From assembly GCA_963921425.1 (NCBI GenBank), contig OY992832.1, forward strand, positions 6,076,001 through 6,140,000: a DNA stretch of 64,000 nt, written 5' to 3'. Source of the stretch: Dryas octopetala. Lineage: Eukaryota > Streptophyta > Magnoliopsida > Rosales > Rosaceae. Of the stretch, positions 1 through 11,206 are shown in pieces (the first letter of the stretch is position 1; each line of letters begins with the position of its first letter). The translations under genes were made by a program, and so were the position numbers. The notes beneath the pieces are model-generated. The model was not told the DNA's origin. It saw only the letters and a list, made by a program, of their open reading frames with translations, and did no database searches.

Positions 1-3000
1 TCTACAAACCATTTGTCTAAATCCAATTTCATTGAGATATTTGACTCACTGTCGATCTCTCTGAGGTTAAATATGGCAGCATCAAGCTCTTCACGTTTTG
101 CATCTCGGTAAGCCTCTGACAGATCTTTAGTGGGCTTCTTAGAGGGACAGCAACAAGAGCAGCAGCCGCACCATGAGCAAGACGAGGATGATTTGGGTAA
201 GCTGGGCATAGAAGGAGGACTATAGCCATAAAGTGCTTGCCTATTGAAACAACAACCTGTCCCCACATATACTGGACCTTGAATGCCATCCAGTCCTTTC
301 ATGTTAACCTGAAATTAGAAATTTAGAGATTTTCAAAACTTTAAAGGTTCAACTGTGCAGGGGCCAAGGTTAGTCATTCCACTCGTAATGTTATTGTAGA
401 ATGCAAATCCTGGGATGAGCTTCAACACAGTGTGAATGTAAACGAGTCTATTCCTGAAATTCTGCCTAATGATAATTCATAATATAATTGCAGCTCTTTC
501 TTATCTTTTAATTTTTTTAAAAGCTTGGATATTCTAAGCTTTTCATTCCCTTGTAACAGTCTACCTATAGAACATGTAAGTTTACTATTAAAATTAGTGG
601 GCGTGTATGAGATTTGAACTAACATCAAAGAAAACTGTATTGCGGTTGGCGTATCGGTCACTGCGGTCAATGCCATCAAACCTCTGAGGAAACTGCACAT
701 AGCATACATCTCGACCAACTTGCGGATCCATCAAGAAACACATTGCCTCACGAATTGCTTTGCTGTTGTTAACATAGTGATCACAGTCGAGGTTGAGGAT
801 GTAAGGGGCATTTGTGAGAACTGCAGACACCCTTACCTGTAGCAAGCCAATCATTCAAGTTTAAATGAAACTTTAGAGCACTCACAAGGGATTTTACTAC
901 TCTTAAAAGCTTAAAGTACATGTACCAGAGCATTTTCAGCACCAGCTTTCTTGTGGTGTTGGTGGCCGGGTCTCTTCTCTCTGGAGACATAAACCAGTCG
1001 AGGAAGTTCATTTCCCTCAATGTCATAGGCACCACTATGTCCAAGGAAAACCTGAGAAGGGTGAAAAAGATACATTATATGTCAAACTCAATTATTTAAA
1101 AAATGATGAAGCACTGGAAAATCTCTTTATAAAGAGACATAGGAAGGAATAGGAAGGAACATGGATTGATAGTTGATGGAAATCAGAAGTAATAAAACAA
1201 AAGAAAGAGAAACAGTTCTCACCAAGGCTAGAAAATATCACCCCAGGTAAATAAAAAATGTTTTTCAAAGATAACAAAACTTCAAAAGCTTGGTTTCTCC
1301 ATATGAACAGAGTGTTTAAGTTATATATTGCATGTATCTAGATAAAGCTCAAGTGAACCCTGCCTAGACTTTGACAAATTTTGTTTAGATCATCGACAAA
1401 TCTAAGAAGTATGACATTTTCAAAATGGCACAAGTTCAGAAATTGAATTAAACATAGCATAGGCTTTCGAACCTGGATCATGCCAGGATGGTCACGTGAG
1501 TTATTTCCTGGCCAAGGTGTTCCATCTTGCATAGTCCAGCCTTCTTCTGGTGTTTTTTGAGCCTTTGCTACTAAAGCATTAATTCGCACTTTAAACTCCT
1601 CATAATCTCTCTGTAACAAAATATGAAGTTATTCTTATAAAATGCTTTCAGATATGCATAATACATAACTAGCATGCCATTGCATCCACATAACTAGGAT
1701 ATCAAGTATCATCAGAATTGAGTTGTAACTAGAGGAAGCTTCAGCCTTTAGGTACTTACTTTCATTGCTCTGCGCTCCTTCACAAAAGAAGGTTGCACTT
1801 TATCCTTCAAGTAGTCAATCTTCTGTGAGAAGTAAAACTCAGGTGCACGTGGTTCAATCGAAAAATTTTTGCAGAATGGAACCCACTTTCTTGCAAATTC
1901 AGATGTTTCAACAAGAGATTCAAAAGTAAGCATGGCAGCACCATCATCAGACACATAGCAAGAAACTTTCTCTACAGGGTAGTCTATGGCAAGGATGGAA
2001 AGCACAGTATTGGCCGTGATCAGGGGTGGTTCTTTCAATGGATCAACTGTACTCACAAAGAAATCCACAGAAGCAAGCTCGGAGGGTTCACCCTCTCTTT
2101 CATACCTGGCATGGAAGTTTATACAATCATTGCACACATACATCCAATATGAATTCTTAAATATTTGTAGTCCAGTTCACAAATTAGGGTCATTTTTGTT
2201 TCCTTCCCTTCAGTGATTAACTATTTTTCAAAACACACTTGATTTGTAAGTACTTTTCTTTTCATATTCTCCCAGTGTATAAGGTCTCTGCATACACTGT
2301 GTTTGCTCAGTAATCATGACATGTTATTATCTAGGAAATTGAAGGGGCACGCACACCATATTTGGATGTATGAAATGAAGGTTAGCATCAGTTGAACAAT
2401 GTTGGTAACCAGGTTTGCATAAGAAAATCAGTTGAAAATATATACCTGGCAGATAACCTGTCTGTAAATGTACTCCTATTAATGGGAGTCCACTTAGGAA
2501 ACTGATCCAACACCCAAGAAAAAGCAAACCAGATCTCACATATGATAGAAGTGAGCCATAGACCATAAGCACTATCAACAGGATTTGTTACTCGATAATG
2601 GAAGAAAAGACCAAGAATAATCAATCGCATTATTATTATAGCTCTGTATGGTGTGAGTTTATTAGATGGAAGAGGAACGATAGTTGACAGTGGTTGCACA
2701 GCCTCTGGGGAACTGCAATGAAGACCAGGATTCAAATAAACAATAGTTTGAAAAAAAAAAAAAAAAAAGCATCAAAGGATACATAAATTTATAGTACCCT
2801 ATATAAACCACCCAACTTTTAATTGTACTTACTTGTTTTCTGCCATCTGCTGCTCAGGTGGAACTTGAGCCTCTTTTTCCACCTTGGATGTACCCTTTTT
2901 CTTCTTGCTCTTTTTATCCTTCCAACTCTCTACTCTATTCTTCCAAATTGGATTCCCATATTCATCATTCAATTCTTCAAATATACCAAAATAAGATACT

Positions 3001-4089
3001 CAACAGCTAATTATTAAAAATTAGACAAGGGGACTAAAATCATGCAAGAAAAATAAATGACTCACCACTATCCACCGTTGACACAGTGCTGACGTGTCTA
3101 GCATGAACTCCAGTATCCTGTTAAACGAACATAAATTTTAGCAAGCAGTAAGAAACCTAACATTCTCAAGGAAACTGATTATAAACAGAGATATTATCTC
3201 CCTCCCTTAGAGATACATATAAATAACAGAACTGTAGATAGGCATCCATACCTGAGAATTATCCAGGTGAGCTGCCATTGTGGATCGAGTGCCAGAGACC
3301 TTTGTTTCGTTGTCTGCCAGTAAGTTCTCTGAAGAATTTAAATCCAACATATAGCTTAGGAATCATGGGAATCCCAAATGCTAGTACATAACATGCCACA
3401 GAAAAGATAGATAGATATCAATCAAGATCAAATGAGCCCATTTTTTAATCTACTTCCAAAACTATTTTTACGCACTTAAAAGGACACAATTTCAGAACAC
3501 TCCTTAAACTTTATGCACAGTTTGGTTTTATTTCTCTCCTCGCATCATTTTCCGAAATCCAAATAGCACATAAGGGAACCAAGCTTTGCTTACTTAAAGC
3601 AAGCCCAAATCAGCATAAGAGAAAGAAAAAGTCTAATCCCCCATCAAGTACATGTGAACTTAATCAGTCTCAGACTAAGTTGTTATGATGTCATCAACCA
3701 ACTATTCATAACTTACAGGAACAGAATTTCCAATTTCATGTACTTTATCACAATATGCTGGAAAAATAATTAAAAGCCTTGATAAACTAAACTGTGAGTG
3801 AAATAATAAAAGGGTCAATATGGAAATAACCTCAAAAAGCAAGTATCTTCATACACAGTGAATGCAAGAAAATATGAACATAGATTAGAGAAATGCAAGT
3901 AAAAGAGATACCATCATAGGGAGTGCCACACCGCAAGCAAACTTTGCGCCCCTCCTTGATATCATCATCAAAACAAGCCTTGCAAACAGGGAAATTGCAT
4001 TCATGGCAAGCCACAAACACCTCCCCATTGGCATCAAAGCCAACTTCGCCACCGCAGGTATTGCATAGAGGAACCCCAGACTGCATCAT
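1..4089 (-). CDS. CESA8: Cellulose synthase catalytic subunit, CESA8/IRX1 class (5' part, cut by window edge)
   Basis: Plasma-membrane glycosyltransferase (GT2) that polymerises UDP-glucose into cellulose. The CESA8 class works with CESA4 and CESA7 in secondary walls. Exons read on the minus strand, approximately: 3912-4089, 3252-3330, 3066-3118, 2834-2974, 2446-2714, 1761-2105, 1475-1612, 926-1050, 624-836 and 50-308. The last ends at a GTGAGT donor, so the remaining exons lie outside the window. The N-terminus starts [12 protein letters not shown] and enters directly into the RING-type zinc finger (CNTC, CHEC, CKAC, CLRC). This short N-terminus is typical of CESA8. Next come two transmembrane helices (exon 2446-2714), the first catalytic aspartates (VSDDGAAML), the DCDHYVNN motif (exon 624-836), and the Cys-rich class-specific region [20 protein letters not shown] (exon 50-308). 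QxxRW and the last six helices are off-window. No frameshift seen. The ATG is supported by the homologous N-terminus and by a TATA box about 105 bp upstream. Confidence 0.95.
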
Positions 4090-4190
4090 TTTGATATCAG
4101 TGTTTCCTTAATTTCCTTGGAAACCCAATACCTTGGTCCTTAAGCCTGCAATGGGTCTCCCTCTACTTCCCAATCTGGGTCTCGTTGCTG

Positions 4191-4198
4191 ATTTTATA
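4191..4198 (-). promoter_or_regulatory. Probable TATA box of the CESA gene
   Basis: The minus strand reads TATAAAAT about 105 bp before the CESA ATG. This would put transcription start near 4165 and give a 5' leader of about 75 nt. A GA-rich tract lies further upstream (about 4291-4313). I could not identify a perfect secondary-wall MYB (SMRE) site by eye. Confidence 0.5.
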
Positions 4199-4199
4199 C

Positions 4200-5471
4200 G
4201 AAAGACCCAAACCCCATTCTTGTACCTGGTGTGAGGAGGTGGAGTATGGTGGTTGGAAGGGTGTGGAAGTTGGGGTGTTGGTGTCATCTGGCAGAGAGAG
4301 AGTGAGAGAGAGATGGGAAGCTACGTCTTTGTATTTGTTTTTTTTCTTTAGCTTTGTCTGAAGTTAAGGATTTGAAATTTTTGCGGGAAGTCTAAGGAAG
4401 GTTGTTGTGGTTGGGAGAGTTACATCTTTAACTAACAAACCTCTCACCTCTGTATCTTTCCCACCAAAACCCAAAAGAAGAGTAATATAGTGTGCAAATA
4501 AGGCCCTACAAGCATCAAGCATGCCTTATAAAATGGGCCTCGACACTCCACAGGCATGGTAAGATAGATGGTTCCACAATTTGTTCAATTGATTCGTTCT
4601 GGGTTTTTGGAGTATTAATCTTAATCTTGCTTATTACTTCTTAGTCAGTACCTATGTATTATGCACAGCAGCACTCACAAGTAGCAGCGTCATCATCGGG
4701 AATTTGCCACACATTTGTGAAAGAGTTGGGAACATTTTTTTCGCATTTGGAAAAATATGAAAAAAGTTATTAACCAGATAGACACATGTAATTTCCTATC
4801 GAGTGTAATGGTAGTTTTGAACCTGCAGATTTATGGGCAAAGGTTCTTAAAGTATACTTTTTCTCTCCCTTCTTGGATGATGACATTCAGATAAACAGAA
4901 ATGAAATATTCAATTTTCAAAGCTCGGAGAATTCATGATTCCAGATTTTTACCGATTAAACTGTTTGATAAATTACCCAAAATGTGGTAGATGGGACAAT
5001 AATATTTGGACAGATGTCATATATGTCTATATGATATTTGGTAAGAGTTATATACAATCCATAATTACAATTCCAATTTTTTTTTTAAAAATGGTCTTTT
5101 CAATTGTAGATAAAAAAATTTCTCCATGGGAAGCACTGATGCCATGATAGACTTTACAAGCTTGTGTTTATGACATACCAACATAAACTCTAAAAACAAT
5201 ACTAACATGTAATACCAACAGTGACAAGATACAGAGTTACAGACTAGCATCTAATATTTCCCAACTTAGATAATTAAAAAACTTCTACAGGTCATGGGAT
5301 ATAGGGGTGAGCCCTGAAACAGAAGGTTGCTGGGTCAAGTCCAGCAGGCTGACTATGGGGATCAAGAATTGCATATGCTCAAGGAACAAAATGCAAAGAG
5401 TAAGAAAGCCAGAGATGAGTTTGCCACACAGGACTATTAGCTTCTGCAGTTAATGATCGTTCAGCTTTAAT
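4200..5471. other. Intergenic: CESA upstream region and WDR53-like 3' flank
   Basis: AT-rich and without a convincing ORF. The right part should hold the 3' UTR of the WD40 gene, and the left part the CESA promoter. The short ORFs here have no recognisable protein features. Confidence 0.5.
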
Positions 5472-6868
5472 CTATGCAATCGAATAGACCTTTACCACCT
5501 TAGTTGTATCACAAACAACTAGGTTTTCCGTATCAGCTGGAGTGGTACAGAGCCAATTGACCTGCCAAGGTATCGAATCCACGATGAGAAGATTCACATA
5601 AAATCACAAGGAAGGAACAAGAAACTGAAGTTCAAGAAGTAATGGTCAAAATGCAACAATAAACTCACTTTTTTGCTGAGGTTGATGTTCAAATGTATAA
5701 GATCACCACTGCTTATAGTTTGTCCAGCATCAAGATATCTGGTCCAATCCCAGACCTTTACCAACTTATCATTTCCGCCAGAGATTATAAATCTTCCTCT
5801 ATCCCCAAATAGCGAAAATGCCCTGAAAAATATGAACTAGTGAAATAAGTAAATTAAGCTTTGTTGGGAGTCCTTGGACTGCATTCAAGTCAATTACTTA
5901 CACGCAAGACACAGCAGCAGTATGACCGCCTAATGAGTAATCCAAATGCAACCTTTTCCTTCCATTTTGATCTGGGATTTCCAGGTCAGCACCTTTCGAT
6001 CTTGATTGAGATCCTTTCCGAGGTTTTTTAGAACCTTTTGACCTCATAGAAGCAAGTTCAGCTTCTATATTAATCACATCAACTGCACCATCACCCCTAG
6101 CCACAAGACAAACCTCGTCTAATTTGTCTAACATATCAATTTCTGGAACGGCTATTGCGTGAATAAAAGCAGGATTGAAACACTGTTCCTTGTCACCACC
6201 ATTATCTACGTCAGGCAAGCCTGCAGTGAGGAATAGTTAGCAAGAATTGTATAAAAATTCAATCCATCCAATGAACCACAGCAATTTCTATCTGTTCTTA
6301 TAAAAGTTATAGATCACAAAAGATAGATGTTTTACCAAAATTTATAATTTTGTTTGGCCGGCCCTTGGAAAAGTCCCACATTACAAGCTTTGAATCAAGA
6401 CCTCCAGTAATAACTGCCCAAGAAACCCCAAAACAGTAATCAATTATCTGTGAGTAGAAAGAGATGAAAGTTTCACCGGATTTTGCAACGAACTCACACT
6501 GAGACAACATCTATGCTCCATGTGCCTTGTTCAAGTAAATCCTAAATATACCTAACAGGGGGCTCCCAATATAGCTAAAATTTCAAATATAATAGCATGA
6601 CACCTAAACATGCTAAGAGACACTTAAAGATCCATCCAAAAGTATCATGCTAGATGTATAATTCTTAACACGAAAGGGAATGGCCTTCATTTTTCCTCCA
6701 AAATACTGCCAACCAATATTCAGCGATTTCAACATGCTGAATTGATGTATTGCATGCTTGTATGCATATTTAATTATCTTTTTAAATGAATGTAATCATT
6801 AACTGTACTTGATGGTAAAGATCCTTTTTTTTTTTTTGTTGGAAACTTGCCAGGCATAGTGGCATACC

Positions 6869-6912
<44 letters not shown>

Positions 6913-8079
6913 TCCCAAGGTCTCCAAGGAAGGAATTGCACACTGCTGCATATCTATAGCATACAGTTAAGATGAAAGAAATACAAGGGAAGGTCTCAGG
7001 ATGGGCAAGCAATTCAAAGGAACAGAACATACTTGGAAGGAAGCAATTTGGAATTCAAAAAAGGAAAAGATATGCAGCACGATATTTTGTTGAAAATTCA
7101 ACACTTGGTCAAGTGCTTGAACTATCAAAAAGGATACACTTGTATGCCCAGCTCTTAATGTTTTGTAAAGGCATTGCTGGCGAATGTCAATAATCTGCCA
7201 CAGTGATCACAGTAAGCAGCTGAAATTGTAAAGCAATTTACATCATGAGATAAGCGAATAAATTACACATCAATGGAAAAAACTGCAAGATGGATAATAA
7301 GGATGGACCTTAATATCACCGCCATCATCGGCAGCAGCGAGAAAAGTGGACTTAGAGTTGCATGCAATCTGCATAGACAGCAAACATGCTTGCAGATAAG
7401 CTCCTGAAAATAGGTATCTGTAAGTTTAAGTTAATGAAGCAATCAAAGCAATGTCTACCTGAATCCTGATACCTGATTTATCTCCTCTTTATTATGACCA
7501 TAACTCTCCAGTAGCTTCCATGAGCATGAGGTGCCCTTCAAAATGGAAAATAAACTCTATACATTCAACAAGTAATAATCTCAAGGAAACTAAAACAGAG
7601 AGCATCCAGTAGAGTTGATGATTACCAGACGCACATCAAAGCTCTTGACTTCCTTCCCCGTTGAAACATATATCATGTTTTCATTTCCTGAGTCAAACAG
7701 AAAAACCCAATTTCCAAATTTTCAATTTTTATTTTGTAAATGACTCACACTCAGACTCAGAATCAAAAACAGTGTTTTAGATTTTACCTGGCCTGAAGCA
7801 CAATGATGAAATAGCTTCCTTTCCCACCTCCATAATGTCCATCACATCTTTGCATCGCATATCAAACCAACAAACGCAGCCATCCTACATATAATTTCGA
7901 TACGAAATTACCCAATTTGCTAAATAAACATGCAAACACCACAAAATTTTGATTTCAAAATTCCTCCATAAACATACCTCTCCGGCAGTGGCGACGAGGC
8001 CAGGGCTAGAAACTGAGGCGACGCAGCACGTGGCGGTGGCCTTGTGACCCTTCAGTCGCCTTGGCTTTGGGTCCGTCAT
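5472..8079 (-). CDS. WD40-repeat protein, WDR53-like
   Basis: Probable beta-propeller scaffold. Animal WDR53 is a putative DDB1/CUL4 substrate receptor; the plant role is not established here. Starts MTDPKPRRLKGHKATATCC at 8079; the codon upstream in frame that could extend it is TTG, not ATG. Exons readable on the minus strand: 7978-8079, about 7788-7886, 7623-7689, 7475-7536, 7309-7372, about 7110-7188 (IIDIRQQCLYKTLRAGHTS), about 6908-6945 (SVQFLPWRPWE), about 6340-6420 (VITGGLDSKLVMWDFSKGRP), about 5893-6220 (basic linker, then HLDYSLGGHTAAVSCV), about 5670-5822, and 5472-5560, ending VVKVYSIA and TAG. WD-type repeats are visible as GGLDSKLVMWD, AADDGGDIK and GGNDKLVKVWDWT. The basic insert KGSKKPRKGSQSRSK suggests nuclear targeting. 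A (CT)n microsatellite abuts the donor of the exon ending near 6908. Confidence 0.85.
6873..6909. repeat. (GA)n microsatellite in a WDR53-like intron
   Basis: About 18 GA units. On the gene strand the tract reads GGGAAG followed directly by GTCTCTCTCT, so the dinucleotide run starts inside the splice donor itself. Confidence 0.9.
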
Positions 8080-8187
8080 CTCCGCCTCCAACCTCTCTTA
8101 CTCTCTTCGCTCTGGTCTTTCGTCGTCTAACATTGTCATGCGCTGAGGAGTCGGTGCTGTTACTCTTGGGCGTGTTGGGTTGGGTTA

Positions 8188-8245
8188 GGCTATCACCAAT
8201 TGGCCCAATTCAAGCCCAGTTCATTGGGCCCAGCCCAGAGTTACT
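8188..8245 (-). promoter_or_regulatory. Cluster of site II-like TGGGCC/GGCCCA elements upstream of WDR53-like gene
   Basis: GGCCCA, AGCCCA, TGGGCCCA and GCCCA motifs lie within 60 bp, about 110-165 bp before the ATG. TGGGCY (site II, TCP-bound) clusters are common in plant housekeeping promoters. No TATA box is obvious, which fits that class. Confidence 0.5.
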
Positions 8246-8285
8246 GTTAAAATATAATGGGGCTCAGCCTATTTGATTTCAAAAT

Positions 8286-9009
8286 GGGGGGGGCTGTTCA
8301 GACCACCCTAATCCACTAAGTTGACCACCCCACTTAAATTTTTACCCCTTTTTGCCCATTTTGCCCCTACATTAAAAAAAAAAAAAAACCATCTCCAATT
8401 TTGGCCGGCCACCCTCCCCTCCGCCGGCGCAACCCCACCTCTCCCCACCGCCGGCGCGACCCCACCTCCCCCCTTCGCCGGTCGACCCCACCCCTCCCAG
8501 GTGAAGACCCACCCACCCAGGCGAAGACCCGATCGACCCAGGCGAAGATCCGATCGGCCCAGGCGAAGACCCAACGGCCCCTTCGCCGGCGATCTTCCTT
8601 TTCCGGCAGAGTTGAGACGCCGGACCACTTGGGTTTTGTTCCCCAGGTCACGGCGAGTCCAACCCTGGTCTTCCCTTGCTCATCCGACCACCGTGTGCGG
8701 CTAATCGACGTCGTGACTCGATCGGCCCCTTCGTCGGCGATCTTCCTTTTCCGGCAGAGTTGAGACGCCGGACCACTTGGGTTTTGTTCCCCAGGTCACG
8801 GCGAGTCCAACCCTGGTCTTCCCTTGTTCATCCGACCACCGTGCGCGGCTAATCGACGTCGTGAAGCTCCGCGGCGGAGGGGAGGGTGGCTGGCCAAAAT
8901 TGGAGATGTTTTTTTTTTTTTTAATGTAGGGGCAAAATGGGCAAAAAGGGGTAAAAATTTAAGTGGGGTGGTCAACTTAGTGGATTAGGGTAGTCTGAAT
9001 AGCCTCCCT
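8286..9009. mobile_element. Non-autonomous Mutator-like foldback element (724 bp)
   Basis: Flanked by a perfect 9-bp target-site duplication TTTCAAAAT at 8277-8285 and 9010-9018. Long terminal inverted repeats of about 140 bp: the left arm begins GGGGGGGGCTGTTCAGACC and the right arm ends GTCTGAATAGCCTCCC. Both arms include the same poly(A)/poly(T) tract and GGCCGGCCACCCTCCCCTCC-type sequence. A 9-bp duplication with long TIRs points to the Mutator superfamily. The interior is GC-rich and contains tandem repeats; ORFs there are low-complexity (Pro/Arg-rich) and probably not genes. It sits about 200 bp upstream of the WDR53-like ATG. Confidence 0.85.
8591..8864. repeat. 148-bp tandem duplication inside the foldback element
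   Basis: GATCTTCCTTTTCCGGCAGA at 8591 recurs at 8739, and the two copies match almost base for base through CTAATCGACGTCGTGA. Just before it (8495-8580) are four shorter units of about 20-21 bp containing CCCAGGCGAAGACC. Confidence 0.9.
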
Positions 9010-9112
9010 TTTCAAAATTCTTATACTAGTTTATTGGACTCTAATTTTGATATGTTTTACTCTAATATGACAAATTCGACCTCGATATTTTGATTCTTTC
9101 ACATTTAAATCT

Positions 9113-9395
9113 AATGTATCAAAATATGAATGAAAATACATTAAAGTACAAAGTTACGAATACGAATACATCAAGCTACGATGTTAATACACCAAGGTCC
9201 GAATTCTAATACATCTAGACAATTGCTAGTATACCAAAATACGAATACTAATACATAAGTATAAATGCTAATACGTGAAGGTATAAATTCTTATACATCA
9301 AGGTACAAATTGTAGTACATGTGAGGTATGAATTGTAATTCATTAATGTACAGATGAAAATATGTGAATGTATAAATAGTAATACATCAAGGTAC
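9113..9395. repeat. Degenerate minisatellite, unit about 22-27 bp
   Basis: Roughly ten diverged copies of a unit resembling AATACATCAAGGTACGAATT (for example near 9166, 9190, 9290 and 9382). No gene overlaps. It lies between the foldback element and the first DUF1685 gene. Confidence 0.65.
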
Positions 9396-9515
9396 CTATG
9401 GGAAGGAATCATCATCATATAACTGTAGAACAATATGATTGACCTGAATCTTCTGTATAAAGATTTGAAAGAGAAACCTAAGCACAACTAAATAAAAATC
9501 TTAGAATTAGAATGT

Positions 9516-10019
9516 TCATATAATAACTGTAGAAGCAACAGTATGAGCCCACAATCTGAGATTGTCTTTCATGTCAATTTCATTGCTTAAAGCAGGAAAC
9601 CTCCAATTCATTAATTGCTTCTCTTTCTCTTTTCGGTCCCTCACCTCCCAAGCTTCAGAAAGGTAAGGCCTTGAAATTGTAGACTCATCAAAACCCTCAT
9701 GTTTTTGGCCATCATCATCCTTCATTCCTAATCTTTGCAACCCAGGAATGATTGAAGCCAAGTATGAATCCCTCTCTACTTGTGAGAAAACAATACCCAG
9801 ATCCATAAACCCTTTTAGCTCTTCTAATTGAAGGTCGGACAAGCTCCTCCTTTTACTTCTTTTCCTTCTTCTCCCCCTTGTAACCTTCATTGGTGACTCA
9901 CACCTGTAAGACTCATAGAGCTTACTGGTTTGTCTTCTTATTTGTCTATTGAGGATTTGGAGCTCAAACCAGTAAGAATCATAGAGCTTCATTACTTGCT
10001 CTGCTTCCATCAAATTCAT
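9516..10019 (-). CDS. DUF1685-family protein, shortened paralog (gene A)
   Basis: Single-exon plant-specific protein of unknown function, 167 aa from the first ATG (MNLMEAEQVMKLYDSYWFEL) or 164 aa from MEAEQ. It shares with the gene at 16745-17473 the N-terminal DSYWFELQIL, the core SLSDLQLEELKGFMDLGIVF, the PGLQRLG segment, RPYLSEAWEVRD, NWRFPALSNEIDMKDNLRLW and the C-terminal AHTVASTV. Against that paralog it lacks about 75-80 residues between LQIL and the basic KRSKRRSLSDL motif, replaced by a repeat of the SKLYESY type. The upstream DNA is also duplicated, but the TATA box of the paralog (CTATATATTAA) is here CCATACATAAA. It may be weakly expressed or decaying. Function unknown. Confidence 0.75.
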   Translation of the reverse strand: MNLMEAEQVMKLYDSYWFELQILNRQIRRQTSKLYESYRCESPMKVTRGRRRKRSKRRSLSDLQLEELKGFMDLGIVFSQVERDSYLASIIPGLQRLGMKDDDGQKHEGFDESTISRPYLSEAWEVRDRKEKEKQLMNWRFPALSNEIDMKDNLRLWAHTVASTVII

Positions 10020-10229
10020 CAATGGCGTGGCAGCTAAAGAAATTAAGAACAATTAATGCCTTTAAACTTTGAAGGCTTTATGTATGGAACTTCCTTTGTC
10101 ACATAATTTGGCCTTGGTGTTGTCCGGATTTTACTTTCAAAAAAGTTCAACCTATTGTTATTGCACATTTGCACGCTTTCCATTAGCCTTTCTTAGTTTC
10201 TTTATTCATTTCAATCTTTATTTAGTTTC

Positions 10230-10760
10230 CGAGTGCACATTTCCAGGAAAGCAAAAGTGATTTGAATTTGTGGGTCCTCTTAATTTCTTTCATGATTTTC
10301 TTCGTGGTAGGTATCAATGTATCATTCGGTTCATGTCCTAATGAAAATTTTAAGCAGACTTAAACTCGTGGGTTCTCTTTATTAGTCTTTCTTTATTCAT
10401 TTCAATCTTTATTGGTTTTAGTTTCCAAGTGCACACTTCGAAGAGCAGGTTCCCTACCCAGTTTGGTACCCGTTTTGGTAGCTTTTAATCAAAGCCATTG
10501 GGAGAGCAGTAGAGAGAGAAAGAAAGGGACAAGAAAGGCTTTCAATGGCTTTGATTAAAAGCCTGGTACCAAAAGGGGAAACAAGCTGGGTAGGAAATCT
10601 GCTCTCGCACAGTTCCAGGAAAGCAAAAGTGATTTGAACTTGGACCCAAAAACCACAAAAGTGATTTGAAGTCAACTTGTGGATCCTCTTAATTTCTTTA
10701 ATGATTTTCTTCGTGATAGGTATCATTCGGTTCATTTCCTATTAAAAAATGTTAAGTAAA
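10230..10760. repeat. Direct duplication of about 130 bp, second copy split by a MITE
   Basis: The segment at about 10230-10360 (GCACATTTCCAGGAAAGC ... TCATTCGGTTCATGTCC) recurs at about 10607-10745 (GCACAGTTCCAGGAAAGC ... TCATTCGGTTCATTTCC). A related stretch occurs upstream of the third DUF1685 gene near 17690-17730, showing that the gene A/gene C duplication included flanking DNA. Confidence 0.75.
10440..10606. mobile_element. Small MITE (167 bp, near-perfect hairpin)
   Basis: The two halves are inverted copies: GAGCAGGTTCCCTACCCAG at the left against CTGGGTAGGAAATCTGCTC at the right, with CTTTTAATCAAAGCCATTG / CAATGGCTTTGATTAAAAG internally. It is flanked by GCACACTTC (10431-10439) and GCACAGTTC (10607-10615), a 9-bp duplication with one mismatch. 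This suggests a Mutator-type MITE. The other copy of the direct duplication is the empty site. Confidence 0.75.
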
Positions 10761-10839
10761 GCCCAGTCTATTATTCAATTACTAGAATTTTAATCCACTA
10801 ACACTTTTCACTATCCACATAAGAAATATTATAAATCTA

Positions 10840-11196
10840 GAGTTAATTGCATTAATAGTTTATTTATTTTTTTCAAATCTCAATGTAGCTTATAAATTAA
10901 ATTTGGTTACAATTTGGTCCACAAAATATTTGAAGTGTTCCGATAACAATCCACACCGTCCACTTATGTTGGATTTTCGTCTATTTTGGCCTTGTGAATG
11001 GACAATTTTGTCCCTCAAAGTCAGCCTACGTGCGCCGCGACACGTGGCTAAAATAGCCAAACATGCAACATGATTTAACGGATTAGATAAAACTGAAACA
11101 TGTCAAACATGTTGTGAACTAAATTGCAACAACATTTAGTTCGTAGATCACATTAAAATTTTTAAAAATTAAGTAAACTATTGATGTAATTAAGCC
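10840..11196. mobile_element. Non-autonomous Mutator-like MITE (357 bp)
   Basis: Perfect 10-bp target-site duplication TATAAATCTA at 10830-10839 and 11197-11206. The inverted ends read GAGTTAATTGCATTAATAG at the left and CTATTGATGTAATTAAGCC at the right. No coding capacity. Confidence 0.8.
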
Positions 11197-11206
11197 TATA
11201 AATCTA

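Noticed and set aside
5283..5350. GGGTCAAGTCC-containing stretch as a tRNA
   Set aside because: Resembles a T-loop only; no acceptor stem, D-arm or anticodon arm could be folded.
8308..8763. Overlapping Pro/Arg/Gly-rich open frames on both strands
   Set aside because: They lie wholly inside the Mutator-like foldback element and its tandem repeats. Open frames on both strands result from GC-rich repeat composition.
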